DNA of 64,000 bases from Hymenobacter crusticola (GCF_002154225.1 NZ_MTSE01000014.1:62001-126000); one strand, 5' to 3'. Shown: positions 24,875-33,729, numbered from the stretch's first letter. Numbers and translations: made by a program. Notes: generated by a model not told the origin, from the sequence alone.

Positions 24875-24925
24875 TACAAAAAGGCACGGGTTCGGCGATT
24901 ATGATCGTCTGAACCCGTGCCTTTT
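24875..24925 (+). terminator. Terminator ending the amidoligase cluster
   Basis: AAAAGGCACGGGTTC (24879-24893) pairs exactly with GAACCCGTGCCTTTT (24911-24925), with further inner pairing. It lies about 30 bases after the last gene. Confidence 0.85.
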
Positions 24926-25107
24926 GCGTATAAGCCAAACTAGCTCGACTGTAAGTATTTAGCACGCACATAAAGCTTATTTCTACCCTATCGGCTTAGC
25001 TCACCTACTAGCTAGGTCTACAACTCAGGCAATTTTTAATGCAACAATAGGCAGATTGTATTGTCTTTTTATAATATAATAGTAGCATTCCTATTCCTTT
25101 GCCCTGG

Positions 25108-25115
25108 TACTTTTG
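25108..25115 (+). promoter_or_regulatory. Possible -7 box of the secreted nuclease-like gene
   Basis: TACTTTTG fits TAnnTTTG and lies 27 bases before the ATG at 25143. A proper -33 element is not evident. Confidence 0.35.
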
Positions 25116-25142
25116 CTTCACTTTTCCCATAGCACCTATTCC

Positions 25143-28100
25143 ATGAAAAACCGTTTACCCTTTTCTCGTTTACTGACGGGATGCGCGCTTTCGCTGCTTA
25201 CAGCGACTAGCGCTTGGGCGCAGGTGACACTGGCCACGAGCCCATACGTCGAAACGTTCGACGGCATCGGCGGTGGCTTGCCGACGGGCTTCACCGTTCG
25301 TACGGCGGCGACAGCCACTGCGCTAGGCACCACCGCCAGCCTGACCACGGCCAAAACGGCCTGGAACAACACCAGCGGCGCCTTCAAAAACCTAGCTTCT
25401 GCCACCGGCCTCACGGCTACCTCTACCACGGCCGAGCAAGACGCTTCGACAAACCGCGCCCTAGGCGTGCGGCAAACGGGCACGGTAGGTGACCCCGGCG
25501 CGGCCTTTGTCTTTCAGGTGGCTAACACCAACGGCCGCACAGACTTCAAGCTTACGTTCCTGCTTCAGTCCCTTGATCCCTCCTCGCCGCGCACCGCAAA
25601 CTGGCAGGTCGACTACGGCACCGGCGACACGCCCAGCACGTTCACGACGGTAAGCACCGGCAACACGACGGGGGGCTCGGCTTTCACCAACAAGCCCATT
25701 ACCGTCGATTTTGGCTCGCAGCTCGATAACGTGACAGGTCCGGTTTGGATTCGTATCGTCACGACATCCGCCAGCACTGGCTCGGGCAACCGGCCAACTT
25801 CGGCCATCGACGACTTCACGCTGGCCTGGTCGACGCCAACGGGCAACACGCCCGCGCTGACCGTAGCGCCCGCCACCCTCGACTTTGGCAACCAGAACAT
25901 TAACACAACTTCTGCGACCAAGAACTACACGCTTTCGGCCGCTAACCTCACCGGCAACGTTACGGTGACGGCTCCGGCGCGCTTTACCATCTCGAAGAAC
26001 GGCACCGACTTCACCTCGACGCTAACCTATTCGCCCGCCGAGCTAACCATGGCCCGGGCGGTAGCGGTGCGCTTCACGCCTACTGCGCAAGGCACGGCCA
26101 CGGGTACCATCACCAACGTGAGCGCCGGCGCTACTTCCCGCAACGTAACGGTGACGGGCAACGGCGTCGATCCGAGCAATTTGCTGTCGGCCTTTGATAA
26201 CTGCACTACCTCGCTTTCCGATGGCTGGTCGCAGTTTAGCGTATCGGGAGCCCAAACCTGGGCTTGCACCGCGTTTGGTCGCGACGCTTCCGACCCAACC
26301 GGCAAAGCGTCAAAGCCTAATGGCGTACAGATTAATGGCTACGCCAACAGCACCAACAACACGAACGAAGATTGGCTGATCTCGCCCGCTTACGACCTAA
26401 CGAGCGGCTACAACTTCCCACTGTTCTCTTTCTGGAGCCGGGTGGCCTTTACCGGCGACCCGTTGCAACTACGCATCTCCACGAACTACTCGGGTACGGG
26501 CAGCCCCACGGCTAGCGGCGTTGCTTGGACGGATATTCCGGCCCAGTTCCCCAGCCAAGCCTCTGATACCTGGACGCAGACGGGCAACATCGACCTGAGC
26601 GCTTATAAAGGCCAGAAGGTGTACCTAGCTTTTGTGTATACCTCTAGCACCGAAGACGGAGCCCGCTGGACGCTGGACGACATTAGCCTACTCAACTCCA
26701 GCACCCCGCCCCCACCCGCCTTGTTCAGCAATGCTGCTAGTGGCCTCGACTTCAACTACGTAGCCGCCAACACCACCGCCAATCAAACGCTAAGCCTCAC
26801 CTTCAACAACCTGACTGGGCCGGCTACCATCACGTCGTCTGATCCGGCTTTTCTGCTCTCGAAGGATGGTACGACTTTCAGCTCAACCCTAACCTACACG
26901 GTAGCCGAAGCCAGTGGCACCACCAAAAACATTACGGTGCGGTTTGCCCCAACGCAAGCCAACCGCAACTTCACCGGTACTCTGACCGCCGTAACCGCCA
27001 ACGCAACGAGCTTGACGATTCCGGTTTCGGGCAATACGTACAACACCGACAACACCCTGGAAGTGGTGAACTGGAACCTGGAATGGTTCGGCTCCACGCA
27101 GAACGGCCCTAGCAACAAAAACCAGCAGCAAGCCAACGTGCAGACCATCCTCAACTCCATCAAGGCCGATGTGTACGCCTTCGTGGAAGTGGTCGATACG
27201 GTGCGCTTAGCCAACGTTGTCAGTCAGCTGCCCGGCGGTCCTTACACCTACAAAGTGTCGCGCTACGGCTCCTACGCCGACAACCCCACCGACCCTGACT
27301 ACGCCGGCGCGCAAAAGCTAGCTTTCGTGTACAAAACGGGTATGCTCAGCAACGTTACGATTTCGTCGCTGTTCCGCTGCTCCGAAGCCGAATCGTGCCC
27401 AGGCTACAACCCATGGTCAGGTGGCCGTTTTCCCTACGTGATGGATGCCGACGTAACGCTGAACGGCATTACAAAACGCATCAAGTTTGTTGTGATTCAC
27501 GCCAAGGCAAACACCGCCCCTACCGCTACTTCCTACCAGCGCCGCAAAGCTGCCGCCGATCAGCTGAAAGCGGAGCTAGACGCCCATTACGGATCGGAGA
27601 ACATCGTTATTCTGGGTGACTTCAACGATGACCTGGATGTGACCATCACCTCTGACGCGGGCACCACGGCTACTTCGTACAGCTCCTTCACCTCCGACGC
27701 AGCCAACTACCCCGCCCTGACGCTGCCCTTGAGCCTCGCCGGCAAAAAGTCGACGGTGAGCTACAACGACATGATCGACCACGTGGTAGTCTCGAACGAG
27801 ATGAACACCTACTACATCCCCGGCTCGGCCGCCGTGCTGACCAACGCGGCTAGCTTGGTAACCAACTACGGCAATACCACCACCGACCACTACCCCATCC
27901 TCACGCGCTACTTGTTCAGCAACGTGACGGCCAACAAGAGCGCCCTGGCCAACGACCAGCTGCAGGTGTACCCCAATCCCGTGGCCAATACGCTGCGCCT
28001 GAGTGCTCCGGAGCTAGGCAAGTCGCTGCGCTTGCAGGTAAGCACCACCGATGGCCGCGTTGTGCTAAGCACCACTGGCTCGCTCGAGCAGCTGAACGAG

Positions 28101-28199
28101 AAAATTAACCAGCGCCTCACCGGCCTCAGCTCGGGTATGTACATCCTCAAGCTGACCGGCGAGAAGCAGTCGTACGTGAAGCGCTTTGTGAAGCAATAA
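25143..28199 (+). CDS. Secreted multidomain endonuclease/exonuclease/phosphatase-fold protein with T9SS tail
   Basis: The start is at ATG 25143 (MKNRLPFSRLLTGCALSLLT), giving 1018 residues with a signal peptide ending at AWAQ. Order: a beta-rich module to about 225; an ASH/Ig-like repeat (ALTVAPATLDFGNQNINTTS, about 230-325); a choice-of-anchor-J-like domain (DEDW-type motif NTNEDWLISPAYDL, about 330-510); a second Ig-like repeat (515-615); an EEP domain (about 620-920) with LEVVNWNLEWFG, VIHAKA, LGDFNDD and TTDHYPI carrying the metal and catalytic residues; and a type IX sorting domain (YPNPVANTLRL to the end). It should be exported to the cell surface or medium. DNA, RNA or a phosphoester could be the substrate; nutrient scavenging is a reasonable guess. 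Confidence 0.92.
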   Translation: MKNRLPFSRLLTGCALSLLTATSAWAQVTLATSPYVETFDGIGGGLPTGFTVRTAATATALGTTASLTTAKTAWNNTSGAFKNLASATGLTATSTTAEQDASTNRALGVRQTGTVGDPGAAFVFQVANTNGRTDFKLTFLLQSLDPSSPRTANWQVDYGTGDTPSTFTTVSTGNTTGGSAFTNKPITVDFGSQLDNVTGPVWIRIVTTSASTGSGNRPTSAIDDFTLAWSTPTGNTPALTVAPATLDFGNQNINTTSATKNYTLSAANLTGNVTVTAPARFTISKNGTDFTSTLTYSPAELTMARAVAVRFTPTAQGTATGTITNVSAGATSRNVTVTGNGVDPSNLLSAFDNCTTSLSDGWSQFSVSGAQTWACTAFGRDASDPTGKASKPNGVQINGYANSTNNTNEDWLISPAYDLTSGYNFPLFSFWSRVAFTGDPLQLRISTNYSGTGSPTASGVAWTDIPAQFPSQASDTWTQTGNIDLSAYKGQKVYLAFVYTSSTEDGARWTLDDISLLNSSTPPPPALFSNAASGLDFNYVAANTTANQTLSLTFNNLTGPATITSSDPAFLLSKDGTTFSSTLTYTVAEASGTTKNITVRFAPTQANRNFTGTLTAVTANATSLTIPVSGNTYNTDNTLEVVNWNLEWFGSTQNGPSNKNQQQANVQTILNSIKADVYAFVEVVDTVRLANVVSQLPGGPYTYKVSRYGSYADNPTDPDYAGAQKLAFVYKTGMLSNVTISSLFRCSEAESCPGYNPWSGGRFPYVMDADVTLNGITKRIKFVVIHAKANTAPTATSYQRRKAAADQLKAELDAHYGSENIVILGDFNDDLDVTITSDAGTTATSYSSFTSDAANYPALTLPLSLAGKKSTVSYNDMIDHVVVSNEMNTYYIPGSAAVLTNAASLVTNYGNTTTDHYPILTRYLFSNVTANKSALANDQLQVYPNPVANTLRLSAPELGKSLRLQVSTTDGRVVLSTTGSLEQLNEKINQRLTGLSSGMYILKLTGEKQSYVKRFVKQ

Positions 28200-28222
28200 C
28201 CCACAACTTTAGCTTTATCTCT

Positions 28223-28253
28223 AAAAGCCCACCTGCCTAGGTGGGCTTTTTTT
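28223..28253 (+). terminator. Terminator of the secreted nuclease-like gene
   Basis: AAAAGCCCACCT and AGGTGGGCTTTT form a perfect 12-bp stem with loop GCCT and a seven-T tail, 23 bases after the stop. Confidence 0.93.
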
Positions 28254-28444
28254 GTTGCAGGCATTGGCAGAAATCTGTAGCGCAGCAAGCCGCTCGGCGC
28301 TACCTAGGGTTGTGGCCGGCCTCCGCTACTGCACAGAACTTAATTCTGTTGATCAGCGGCCCTGTCCCATCTTAGCAGAACGCAGCGCGGTCTAGGTACG
28401 TAGATACAGGCAATCTCTCCCTTCATTTTAGCACTTGCCTACTC

Positions 28445-28945
28445 ATGTCTTCTCTCGTTCAAAGAGGTCTTCAAATTTCTAAAAACCTCATTTTCAGCGC
28501 CTTTCTTCAGCGCGCCGGCAAGCTCCTAGGCAAGCCTTTTCGCGTAGCCGTTGTGCTGCGGGAAGTGGCCGCCAAGCTCGACGATAAAAATAGCAACAAA
28601 GGTGCTATCCAGCAGCTCGTCGACATGGGCCGTACGCTGGTAGCGTTGGTTAGTGCTTACATCACGGGCTCTTACCGTCAGATTGACACCAGCACCATCA
28701 TTGCTGGCCTAGCCGTGCTGTTGTACTTCCTGTCGCCGCTAGATTTGGTACCCGATTTCATTCCGGTAGTGGGTTTGCTAGATGATGTCGCGCTGATCAG
28801 CTGGTTTATCAGCAAGTTTGCCGAGGAAATTGCGCGTTTCCGGCAGTGGGAAGCTAGCTCAGCCGCGTCGGCATCTGGCACGGCCCCAGCTCCCGCTAGG
28901 TCCGACCGCAGCTTGCCGGCCGTTGCCGAGCTTGGCCATTCATAA
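28445..28945 (+). CDS. YkvA-family (DUF1232) membrane protein
   Basis: This encodes 166 residues. The DUF1232 core is clear: a membrane segment with IIAGLAVLLYFLSPLDLVPDF followed by IPVVGLLDDVALISWFI, about residues 77-120. The N-terminal 70 residues are amphipathic (LLGKPFRVAVVLREVAAKL), and the last 30 are rich in Ser, Ala and Pro. DUF1232 proteins are widespread small membrane proteins without settled function. It is transcribed alone, with a strong hairpin terminator after it. Confidence 0.88.
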   Translation: MSSLVQRGLQISKNLIFSAFLQRAGKLLGKPFRVAVVLREVAAKLDDKNSNKGAIQQLVDMGRTLVALVSAYITGSYRQIDTSTIIAGLAVLLYFLSPLDLVPDFIPVVGLLDDVALISWFISKFAEEIARFRQWEASSAASASGTAPAPARSDRSLPAVAELGHS

Positions 28946-28968
28946 GGTTTTCGCGTCTTGCTTTATAT

Positions 28969-29001
28969 AAAAAGCCCTGGCAGCAGCTGCCAGGGCTTTT
29001 T
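28969..29001 (+). terminator. Terminator of the DUF1232 gene
   Basis: AAAAAGCCCTGGCAGC pairs with GCTGCCAGGGCTTTTT almost without a loop, ending in five T residues, 23 bases after the stop codon. Confidence 0.92.
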
Positions 29002-29059
29002 ATTGGTCTTTACCTAGAGTTGTATTGTTCCTTATTCCCAAGTGTTACTATTTGCCCGC

Positions 29060-30385
29060 ATGCTGCTTTTTCCCCAACGTTTTTTTCCTCGCTGCCTCGC
29101 TGGTTTGCTGCTAGTAGGTGCTTCTTTCACTGCCTTAGCGCAATTACCTTCCGCACCGTCGGTCCCGAGCGCGACGCTGTTGCGGCCCGCAGCTGTCTTC
29201 GATGGGCAAGTGCTACACGCTGGGTGGGTGGTGCTGGTTAGTGGCAGCAAAATCACGGCCGTAGGCCCCGCGGCGCAGGTGGCAGCCCCCGCGGGCACTC
29301 GCATCCTCGACCTAGCCAACCAAACCTTACTGCCCGGCTTGATCGAAGGACACTCCCACCTGCTGCTGCACCCCTACAACGAAACCACCTGGAACGATCA
29401 AGTACTTACTGAGTCGCAGGCCCTGCGGGTGGCCCGCGCCACGGTGCACGCCCAACGGACGCTGCTGGCCGGCTTCACCACTGCCCGCGACCTCGGTACC
29501 GAAGGCGCCGGCTATGCCGACGTGGGCCTGAAGCAAGCCATCGACCAAGGAATCGTACCGGGCCCGCGCCTGCTCATTGCCACCCGCGCTTTGGTAGCCA
29601 CGGGCAGCTATGGCCCCAAGTTTTCGCCCGACGTGGTGCTGCCGCAGGGCGCCCAGGAGGCGGATGGTGCCGAAGGCGTGGCACGTGCCACGCGGGAGCA
29701 GATGGGCAAGGGCGCTGATGTGGTGAAGGTTTACGCTGATTACCGCTGGGGCAAGGGGGAGCCCTCGCATCCCACCTTTTCGCAGGAAGAGCTAACGGTG
29801 ATCGTGCAAACCGCCAAAGCCGCTGGCCGTCCGGTTGTGGCCCACGCCTCTACGCCCGAGGGCATGCGGCGTGCTATTCTGGCCGGCGTCGAAACCATCG
29901 AGCACGGCGACAATGGCACGCCCGAAATCTTCAAGCTCATGAAGCAGCACCACGTGGCGCTCTGCCCCACCGTAGCGGCCGGCGACGCTATTTTGCAATA
30001 CCAAGGTTGGCGCAAAGGTCAAGCGCCCGAGCCCGCCCGCGTGCAGGAAAAACGAGCGAGCGTAGAAGCGGCCCGCAAAGCCGGCGTCACGTTCGCAATG
30101 GGCGGCGACGTGGGCGTGTTCCCCCACGGCGACAATGCCCGCGAAATGGAGCTACTCGTTCGTGAGTACGGCTTCACGCCGTTGGAAGTGCTCCAACAAG
30201 CCACCAGTGGCAACGCGACCGTATTTCACCTAGCCGACCGCGGCCATGTTGCCCCCGGCCTACTCGCCGACCTCATCGCCGTGCAAGGCGACCCTACCCA
30301 GGAGGTCAGCTCCCTGCGGCAGGTGCAGCTCGTGATGAAAGGCGGTGTGGTCTATAAGGGAGCAACTGAGAAACTGAGCCGCTGA
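29060..30385 (+). CDS. Secreted amidohydrolase-family protein
   Basis: I prefer the ATG at 29060 (441 residues) over the GTG at 29042; both leave a signal peptide that ends near FTALAQ. It has an imidazolonepropionase-like metal-dependent amidohydrolase fold: first metal pair EGHSHLLLH, carbamylated-Lys candidate in VVKVYADYRWG, His in PVVAHASTPEG and VETIEHGD, and metal Asp in AMGGDVGVF. The C-terminal beta-strands (GLLADLIAVQGDP) complete the composite domain. Exported relatives include Xaa-Pro dipeptidase-like and organophosphate-acting enzymes, so the substrate is open. Ends against the convergent glycosyltransferase gene. Confidence 0.92.
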   Translation: MLLFPQRFFPRCLAGLLLVGASFTALAQLPSAPSVPSATLLRPAAVFDGQVLHAGWVVLVSGSKITAVGPAAQVAAPAGTRILDLANQTLLPGLIEGHSHLLLHPYNETTWNDQVLTESQALRVARATVHAQRTLLAGFTTARDLGTEGAGYADVGLKQAIDQGIVPGPRLLIATRALVATGSYGPKFSPDVVLPQGAQEADGAEGVARATREQMGKGADVVKVYADYRWGKGEPSHPTFSQEELTVIVQTAKAAGRPVVAHASTPEGMRRAILAGVETIEHGDNGTPEIFKLMKQHHVALCPTVAAGDAILQYQGWRKGQAPEPARVQEKRASVEAARKAGVTFAMGGDVGVFPHGDNAREMELLVREYGFTPLEVLQQATSGNATVFHLADRGHVAPGLLADLIAVQGDPTQEVSSLRQVQLVMKGGVVYKGATEKLSR

Positions 30386-30419
30386 GTATGACGTTTAATG
30401 GAGATACCCAGCGGCTCAG
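30374..30419. terminator. Hairpin between convergent genes
   Basis: CTGAGCCGCTG (30374-30384) and CAGCGGCTCAG (30409-30419) are exact complements with a 24-base loop; the left arm overlaps the amidohydrolase stop. The words resemble the hairpin at 17484-17549, hinting at one repeat family. Confidence 0.55.
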
Positions 30420-30427
30420 CGGCTCGT

Positions 30428-31180
30428 CTATGGCCGCTCGACACCTAGCTTCTTCAATGCCTCCGCGTACTTATCGTAGATGATGCGCAGGTCTTCGTTG
30501 TGCTTGTCCGCATCCACCCCGATGCTGACGTTGTTGGTGTGGAAACGATGCAAATGGCTGATGTGGGGCGCTAGCACTGGCAAGTGCCCGGCGAGGAGGA
30601 AGCGCACGTACAGGTCTAGGTCCTCGGCCATTTCAATTTCTTCGTCGTAGCCGCCTACTTCATCGAATAGGGCCCGACTATAGCACACGTTACCCTGGAT
30701 AAAGTGCTCGGCTTTGAAGATAGCGTGGAGCATCTCGGTGGGCGTCTCGAACTTCCAGGCGTAGTAGTCTTCGTTGGGCAGATAGCGGCGGTCCTCATCC
30801 ATGCGCAAGAAATCGGCAACAAACCACGGTTGCGCGGGGTGTTGCTCGATGAGGGCGCCGTAGTGGAACAAGGTGCGCTGGAGCATAATGTCGTCGTCGT
30901 CGAGGGGCACGATCCACGTATCAACGGGCGCTTCTTGCACGAGCCGGTTGCGGGCCGGGCCCGCGAGCACGCGCTCCGCGTGGGTCCAGTAGCGCAAAGG
31001 CGGGCCATCTTGCCCTAGGTTCTTGAGCCACTCGGCCGATCCATCAGTGGAGCCATTTTCGTAGATCAAATGTTCGTAAGAAAAGTCGAGGGGGGCGCTT
31101 ACGGTCGCACGGACGCTGGCAACTGCTTCGGGCAGATACTGCCGCCGGTTGTGGCTAGGAGTGATGATAGAAAAATGCAT
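30428..31180 (-). CDS. Glycosyltransferase family 2
   Basis: This encodes 250 residues of GT-A fold: MHFSIITPSHNRRQYLPEAV at the start, IYENGSTDGS, the metal-binding DDDD at 94-97 (IVPLDDDDIM), and an acceptor-side ED at 186-187 (EMAEDLDLYVRF). It transfers a sugar from a nucleotide-sugar donor, probably at the inner face of the membrane. It has no membrane segment and no neighbouring polysaccharide genes, so the acceptor cannot be named. Only 103 bases separate its start from the next plus-strand gene. Confidence 0.92.
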   Translation of the reverse strand: MHFSIITPSHNRRQYLPEAVASVRATVSAPLDFSYEHLIYENGSTDGSAEWLKNLGQDGPPLRYWTHAERVLAGPARNRLVQEAPVDTWIVPLDDDDIMLQRTLFHYGALIEQHPAQPWFVADFLRMDEDRRYLPNEDYYAWKFETPTEMLHAIFKAEHFIQGNVCYSRALFDEVGGYDEEIEMAEDLDLYVRFLLAGHLPVLAPHISHLHRFHTNNVSIGVDADKHNEDLRIIYDKYAEALKKLGVERP

Positions 31181-31283
31181 ACCCGCCTATTCTGGTTTTT
31201 CGGCTAAAAAGTTGCCTTCCTACCCACACGACCTAACTTTCTCTACCAGCCCGTCGTTAGGGCTGCTAGTTCCTCTCCCATCT

Positions 31284-31583
31284 ATGGCACGATTTCATGT
31301 CTCCCTTCACCTACCTGATGTTTTCGATGATGCCTTCATGGAACTCATTCCGCGTCATCGCGCCTTCATCAATCACCTGATTGCCGAAAACGTCGTGGAA
31401 ACGTACGCCATCAGCGCCGACCGCTCGCGGGGATGGATTACCATGAACGGCGAGGATGCCGCCGAAGTCCGGGCTGTGGTTGAGCAGTTCCCGCTTTACG
31501 ACTTCCTCAGCAACATCGAGATTGACGAGCTATTTCTTTTTGATAGTGTCGCGACGCGTCTTCCCCGTATTAGTCTTAATTAG
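31284..31583 (+). CDS. Muconolactone-isomerase/YciI-like small protein
   Basis: I choose ATG 31284 (MARFHVSLHLPDVFDDAFME), giving 99 residues; the upstream in-frame stretch lies in the divergent promoter region. The pattern (beta strand, helix with RHRAFINHLI, strand, GWITMNGEDAAEVRAVVEQF, PLYDFLSNIEIDELFLF) fits a dimeric ferredoxin-like barrel as in YciI and muconolactone isomerases. No catalytic residues can be assigned. Proteins like this are frequent in Bacteroidetes and usually unannotated. Confidence 0.75.
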   Translation: MARFHVSLHLPDVFDDAFMELIPRHRAFINHLIAENVVETYAISADRSRGWITMNGEDAAEVRAVVEQFPLYDFLSNIEIDELFLFDSVATRLPRISLN

Positions 31584-31661
31584 TAAACTAGCAACGCGGT
31601 GAGCTACGGCCCTCTTTGCCCTGTTTCATCCATTCCCTAGTTCCCCAGCACGCTTTCCCGC

Positions 31662-32516
31662 ATGACTCGTTTTTTCCGGTTTTCGGTTCTTGTGGTAGCC
31701 ACCTGGACTGTAATGGCTGCCGTTTCGCCGGCCCACCCCGATAAAGTTACTACCGAACAAGTTGTTGCCCGCCTGGCGGCCGCTATTGAGAACCTCAAAA
31801 CCTTGCGCTGTACGATTAAGGCGCAGGAACGCATTGGCACTGCCTACCAGCCCAATCAAACCACGCTGAAGCTAGCCTATAATCCGCAACGCGTGTACAT
31901 GCGCAACAAGAAAGGCATTGAGGTACTCTGGGTGACGGGGCAAAATGATGGCGACGCCTGGGTTTACCCGAACAGCTTTCCGTACGTCACGCTCAGCCTC
32001 GACCCCAATGGTACGCTCATGCGGCGCAACCAGCACCATAGCGTGCTCGATGCGGGCTACGGCGTGGTGGCTGATATTATTCATGGCTCGCCGCTGCGCC
32101 AAGACCACAGCTTCGAGCGCAGCTTTCGCTACACCGGCGACACCACCGTGCAGAATCGTCCCTGCTACTTGCTGGAGTCGAATTATACGCCGTTCCGCTA
32201 CGTGTCCTATAAGGCGGTAAAAGGCGACACGCCCGCTCGCGTGGCCGACCGGTTTGGATGCGGTGAATTTCGCGTGCTTGAACGCAACGGTCTCACACCT
32301 GGCCAGGCCATTACGGAGGGTAAAACGCTGCAAGTTCCGAATGCCTATGGCCGCCACACAGTGCTTTGCATCGATCAGAAGCTGCTACTGCCGCTCCTCG
32401 TGTACGTGGCCGATGATAAGGGCTTGTTTGAGAAGTATGAGTTTTCCGACGTAGTTGCCAACCAGACCATCGCGCCCGAGGAATTCACTAAAGACTACAA
32501 AGGCTATAAGCTGTAA
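31662..32516 (+). CDS. DUF1571/LolA-like secreted protein with embedded LysM-like segment
   Basis: This encodes 284 residues. A signal peptide covers about 1-24. The flanks resemble DUF1571, a LolA/LppX-type half-barrel: LKTLRCTIKAQERIG, YNPQRVYMRNKKGIEVLWV and, at the C-terminal end, LLLPLLVYVADDKGLFEKYE. Between them, residues 182-226 read as a LysM unit (SYKAVKGDTPARVADRFGCG, VLERNGLTPGQAITEGKTLQ). LysM binds N-acetylglucosamine polymers such as peptidoglycan, so the protein may sit at the cell wall. Function of DUF1571 itself is unknown. It ends seven bases before a large inverted-repeat element. Confidence 0.85.
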   Translation: MTRFFRFSVLVVATWTVMAAVSPAHPDKVTTEQVVARLAAAIENLKTLRCTIKAQERIGTAYQPNQTTLKLAYNPQRVYMRNKKGIEVLWVTGQNDGDAWVYPNSFPYVTLSLDPNGTLMRRNQHHSVLDAGYGVVADIIHGSPLRQDHSFERSFRYTGDTTVQNRPCYLLESNYTPFRYVSYKAVKGDTPARVADRFGCGEFRVLERNGLTPGQAITEGKTLQVPNAYGRHTVLCIDQKLLLPLLVYVADDKGLFEKYEFSDVVANQTIAPEEFTKDYKGYKL

Positions 32517-32522
32517 TCCTAG

Positions 32523-32803
32523 ACCACGGATTCGGGCGGATTTATCGGATTTATCGGATTTTGTGGCCGATTCGCTTTCGTTCTTTTCTAGCTAATGCCA
32601 AAAGAAAAGCCTTCCCACTGCTGGGAAGGCTTTTCTTTTTATCGATCAGAACCTAGGTCGATGATCGGCCACAAAAGCGGTAGAAGTAATCGAAGAACCT
32701 AGGATTTAAAAGTATCGCGTTGGAGGGACCGATCCGCTAGATGGTAGTGAAAGTGCCGGCTACAAAATCCGATAAATCCGATAAATCCGCCCGAATCCGT
32801 GGT
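32523..32803. repeat. 281-bp element with perfect 42-bp terminal inverted repeats
   Basis: Bases 32523-32564 and 32762-32803 are exact reverse complements, made of words like GGATTTATC and AATCCG repeated in tandem. Inside are a second dyad (TTTTGTGGCCGAT at 32559-32571 with ATCGGCCACAAAA at 32664-32676) and a terminator-like hairpin. It fills the space between two convergent genes and touches the stop codon of the SDR gene. A shorter relative (AATCCG...AATCCGTGGTT) occurs at about 38439-38460. It could be a MITE-like mobile repeat or a REP cluster. Confidence 0.75.
32600..32639. terminator. Bidirectional terminator inside the inverted-repeat element
   Basis: AAAAGAAAAGCCTTCCCA and its complement pair perfectly over 18 bp with loop CTGC, with A-rich and T-rich edges, so it can serve both convergent genes. 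Confidence 0.85.
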
Positions 32804-33673
32804 TCAGCGACGCATGGTTTTCTCGATTTCATCCCACATCGGACCCGGAATCACCTCGAGCTTGTTGAACTCACCGGCGCCGTTTAGCCATTCACCCCCG
32901 TCGATCGTCACTACTTCACCATTCATGTACGCCGAAAAATCGGATACGAGGTAGGCGGCTAGGTTTGCTAGCTCCTGGTGCTCGCCCACGCGCTTCAGCG
33001 GCACACTAGCCGCTGGATCGAGCTTCTGAGCCAACGGTTCGGGGAACAACCGGCTCCAGGCTCCTTCCGTCGGGAAAGGGCCGGGCGCAATGGCGTTGGA
33101 ACGAATGCCGTATTTGGCCCATTCCACGGCCAAGGAGCGTGTTAGCGCGAGCACGCCCGCTTTGGCCGCCGCCGAAGGCACCACGTAGGCGGAGCCCACC
33201 GAGGCGTAGGTAGTCACGATGTTCAGGATGGTGCCGGGCTTTTTGTCGGCTATCCACCGCTTGCCAAAAGCGAGAGTGCAGTTGTAGCTTCCCTTCAGCA
33301 CAATATCAACGATTACATCGAATGCCTTGTGGCTCAGGCGCTCAGTAGGCGAGATGAAGTTGCCGGCGGCGTTATTAAGCAGCACATCAACGCCCCCAAA
33401 TTCGGTGATGGTGCGCTGAAGCAGGTTCTCTACTTCGTCGTACTTGCGCACATCGCACGGCACGGCTAGCACCCGGCCCCCGGTTTGCTGACGCAGCTCC
33501 TCGGCGGTTTTTTCCAGCACGTCCAGCTTGCGGCTGCTGATGGCAACGTTGGCCCCTAGTTGCAGAAAGTACGTGGTCATGGCGCGACCTAGGCCCGTGC
33601 CTCCGCCCGTCACGACGATGGTTTTGCCTTGAAGCGCGTTGTCGCGGAGCATGGGTTGAGAATAAGCGGGCAT
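32804..33673 (-). CDS. SDR family oxidoreductase, 2,4-dienoyl-CoA reductase-like
   Basis: This encodes 289 residues (a start at Met8, base 33652, is also possible). Cofactor loop TGGGTGLG, NNAAGNF, and the stretch YVVPSAAAKAGVLALTRSLA with APGPFPTEGAWSRL closely follow mammalian and bacterial 2,4-dienoyl-CoA reductases, where the usual YxxxK is replaced by SxxxK and another Tyr acts. It would reduce 2,4-dienoyl-CoA with NADPH during breakdown of unsaturated fatty acids. No other beta-oxidation gene is adjacent. Assignment to the DECR branch is from sequence wording, not a search. Confidence 0.88.
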   Translation of the reverse strand: MPAYSQPMLRDNALQGKTIVVTGGGTGLGRAMTTYFLQLGANVAISSRKLDVLEKTAEELRQQTGGRVLAVPCDVRKYDEVENLLQRTITEFGGVDVLLNNAAGNFISPTERLSHKAFDVIVDIVLKGSYNCTLAFGKRWIADKKPGTILNIVTTYASVGSAYVVPSAAAKAGVLALTRSLAVEWAKYGIRSNAIAPGPFPTEGAWSRLFPEPLAQKLDPAASVPLKRVGEHQELANLAAYLVSDFSAYMNGEVVTIDGGEWLNGAGEFNKLEVIPGPMWDEIEKTMRR

Positions 33674-33709
33674 ATGGGTGGGCGTTGTGTGGGTGAAAAT
33701 AAATCGAAT

Positions 33710-33729
33710 GACCTAGGTCGGACCTAGGT
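33710..33729. promoter_or_regulatory. Tandem GACCTAGGT boxes in a divergent promoter region
   Basis: GACCTAGGTC (a perfect palindrome) and GACCTAGGT are spaced 11 bases apart, one helical turn, between the divergent SDR and epimerase-like genes. It could be an operator, but CCTAGG is common throughout this window, so chance is a real alternative. Confidence 0.3.
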
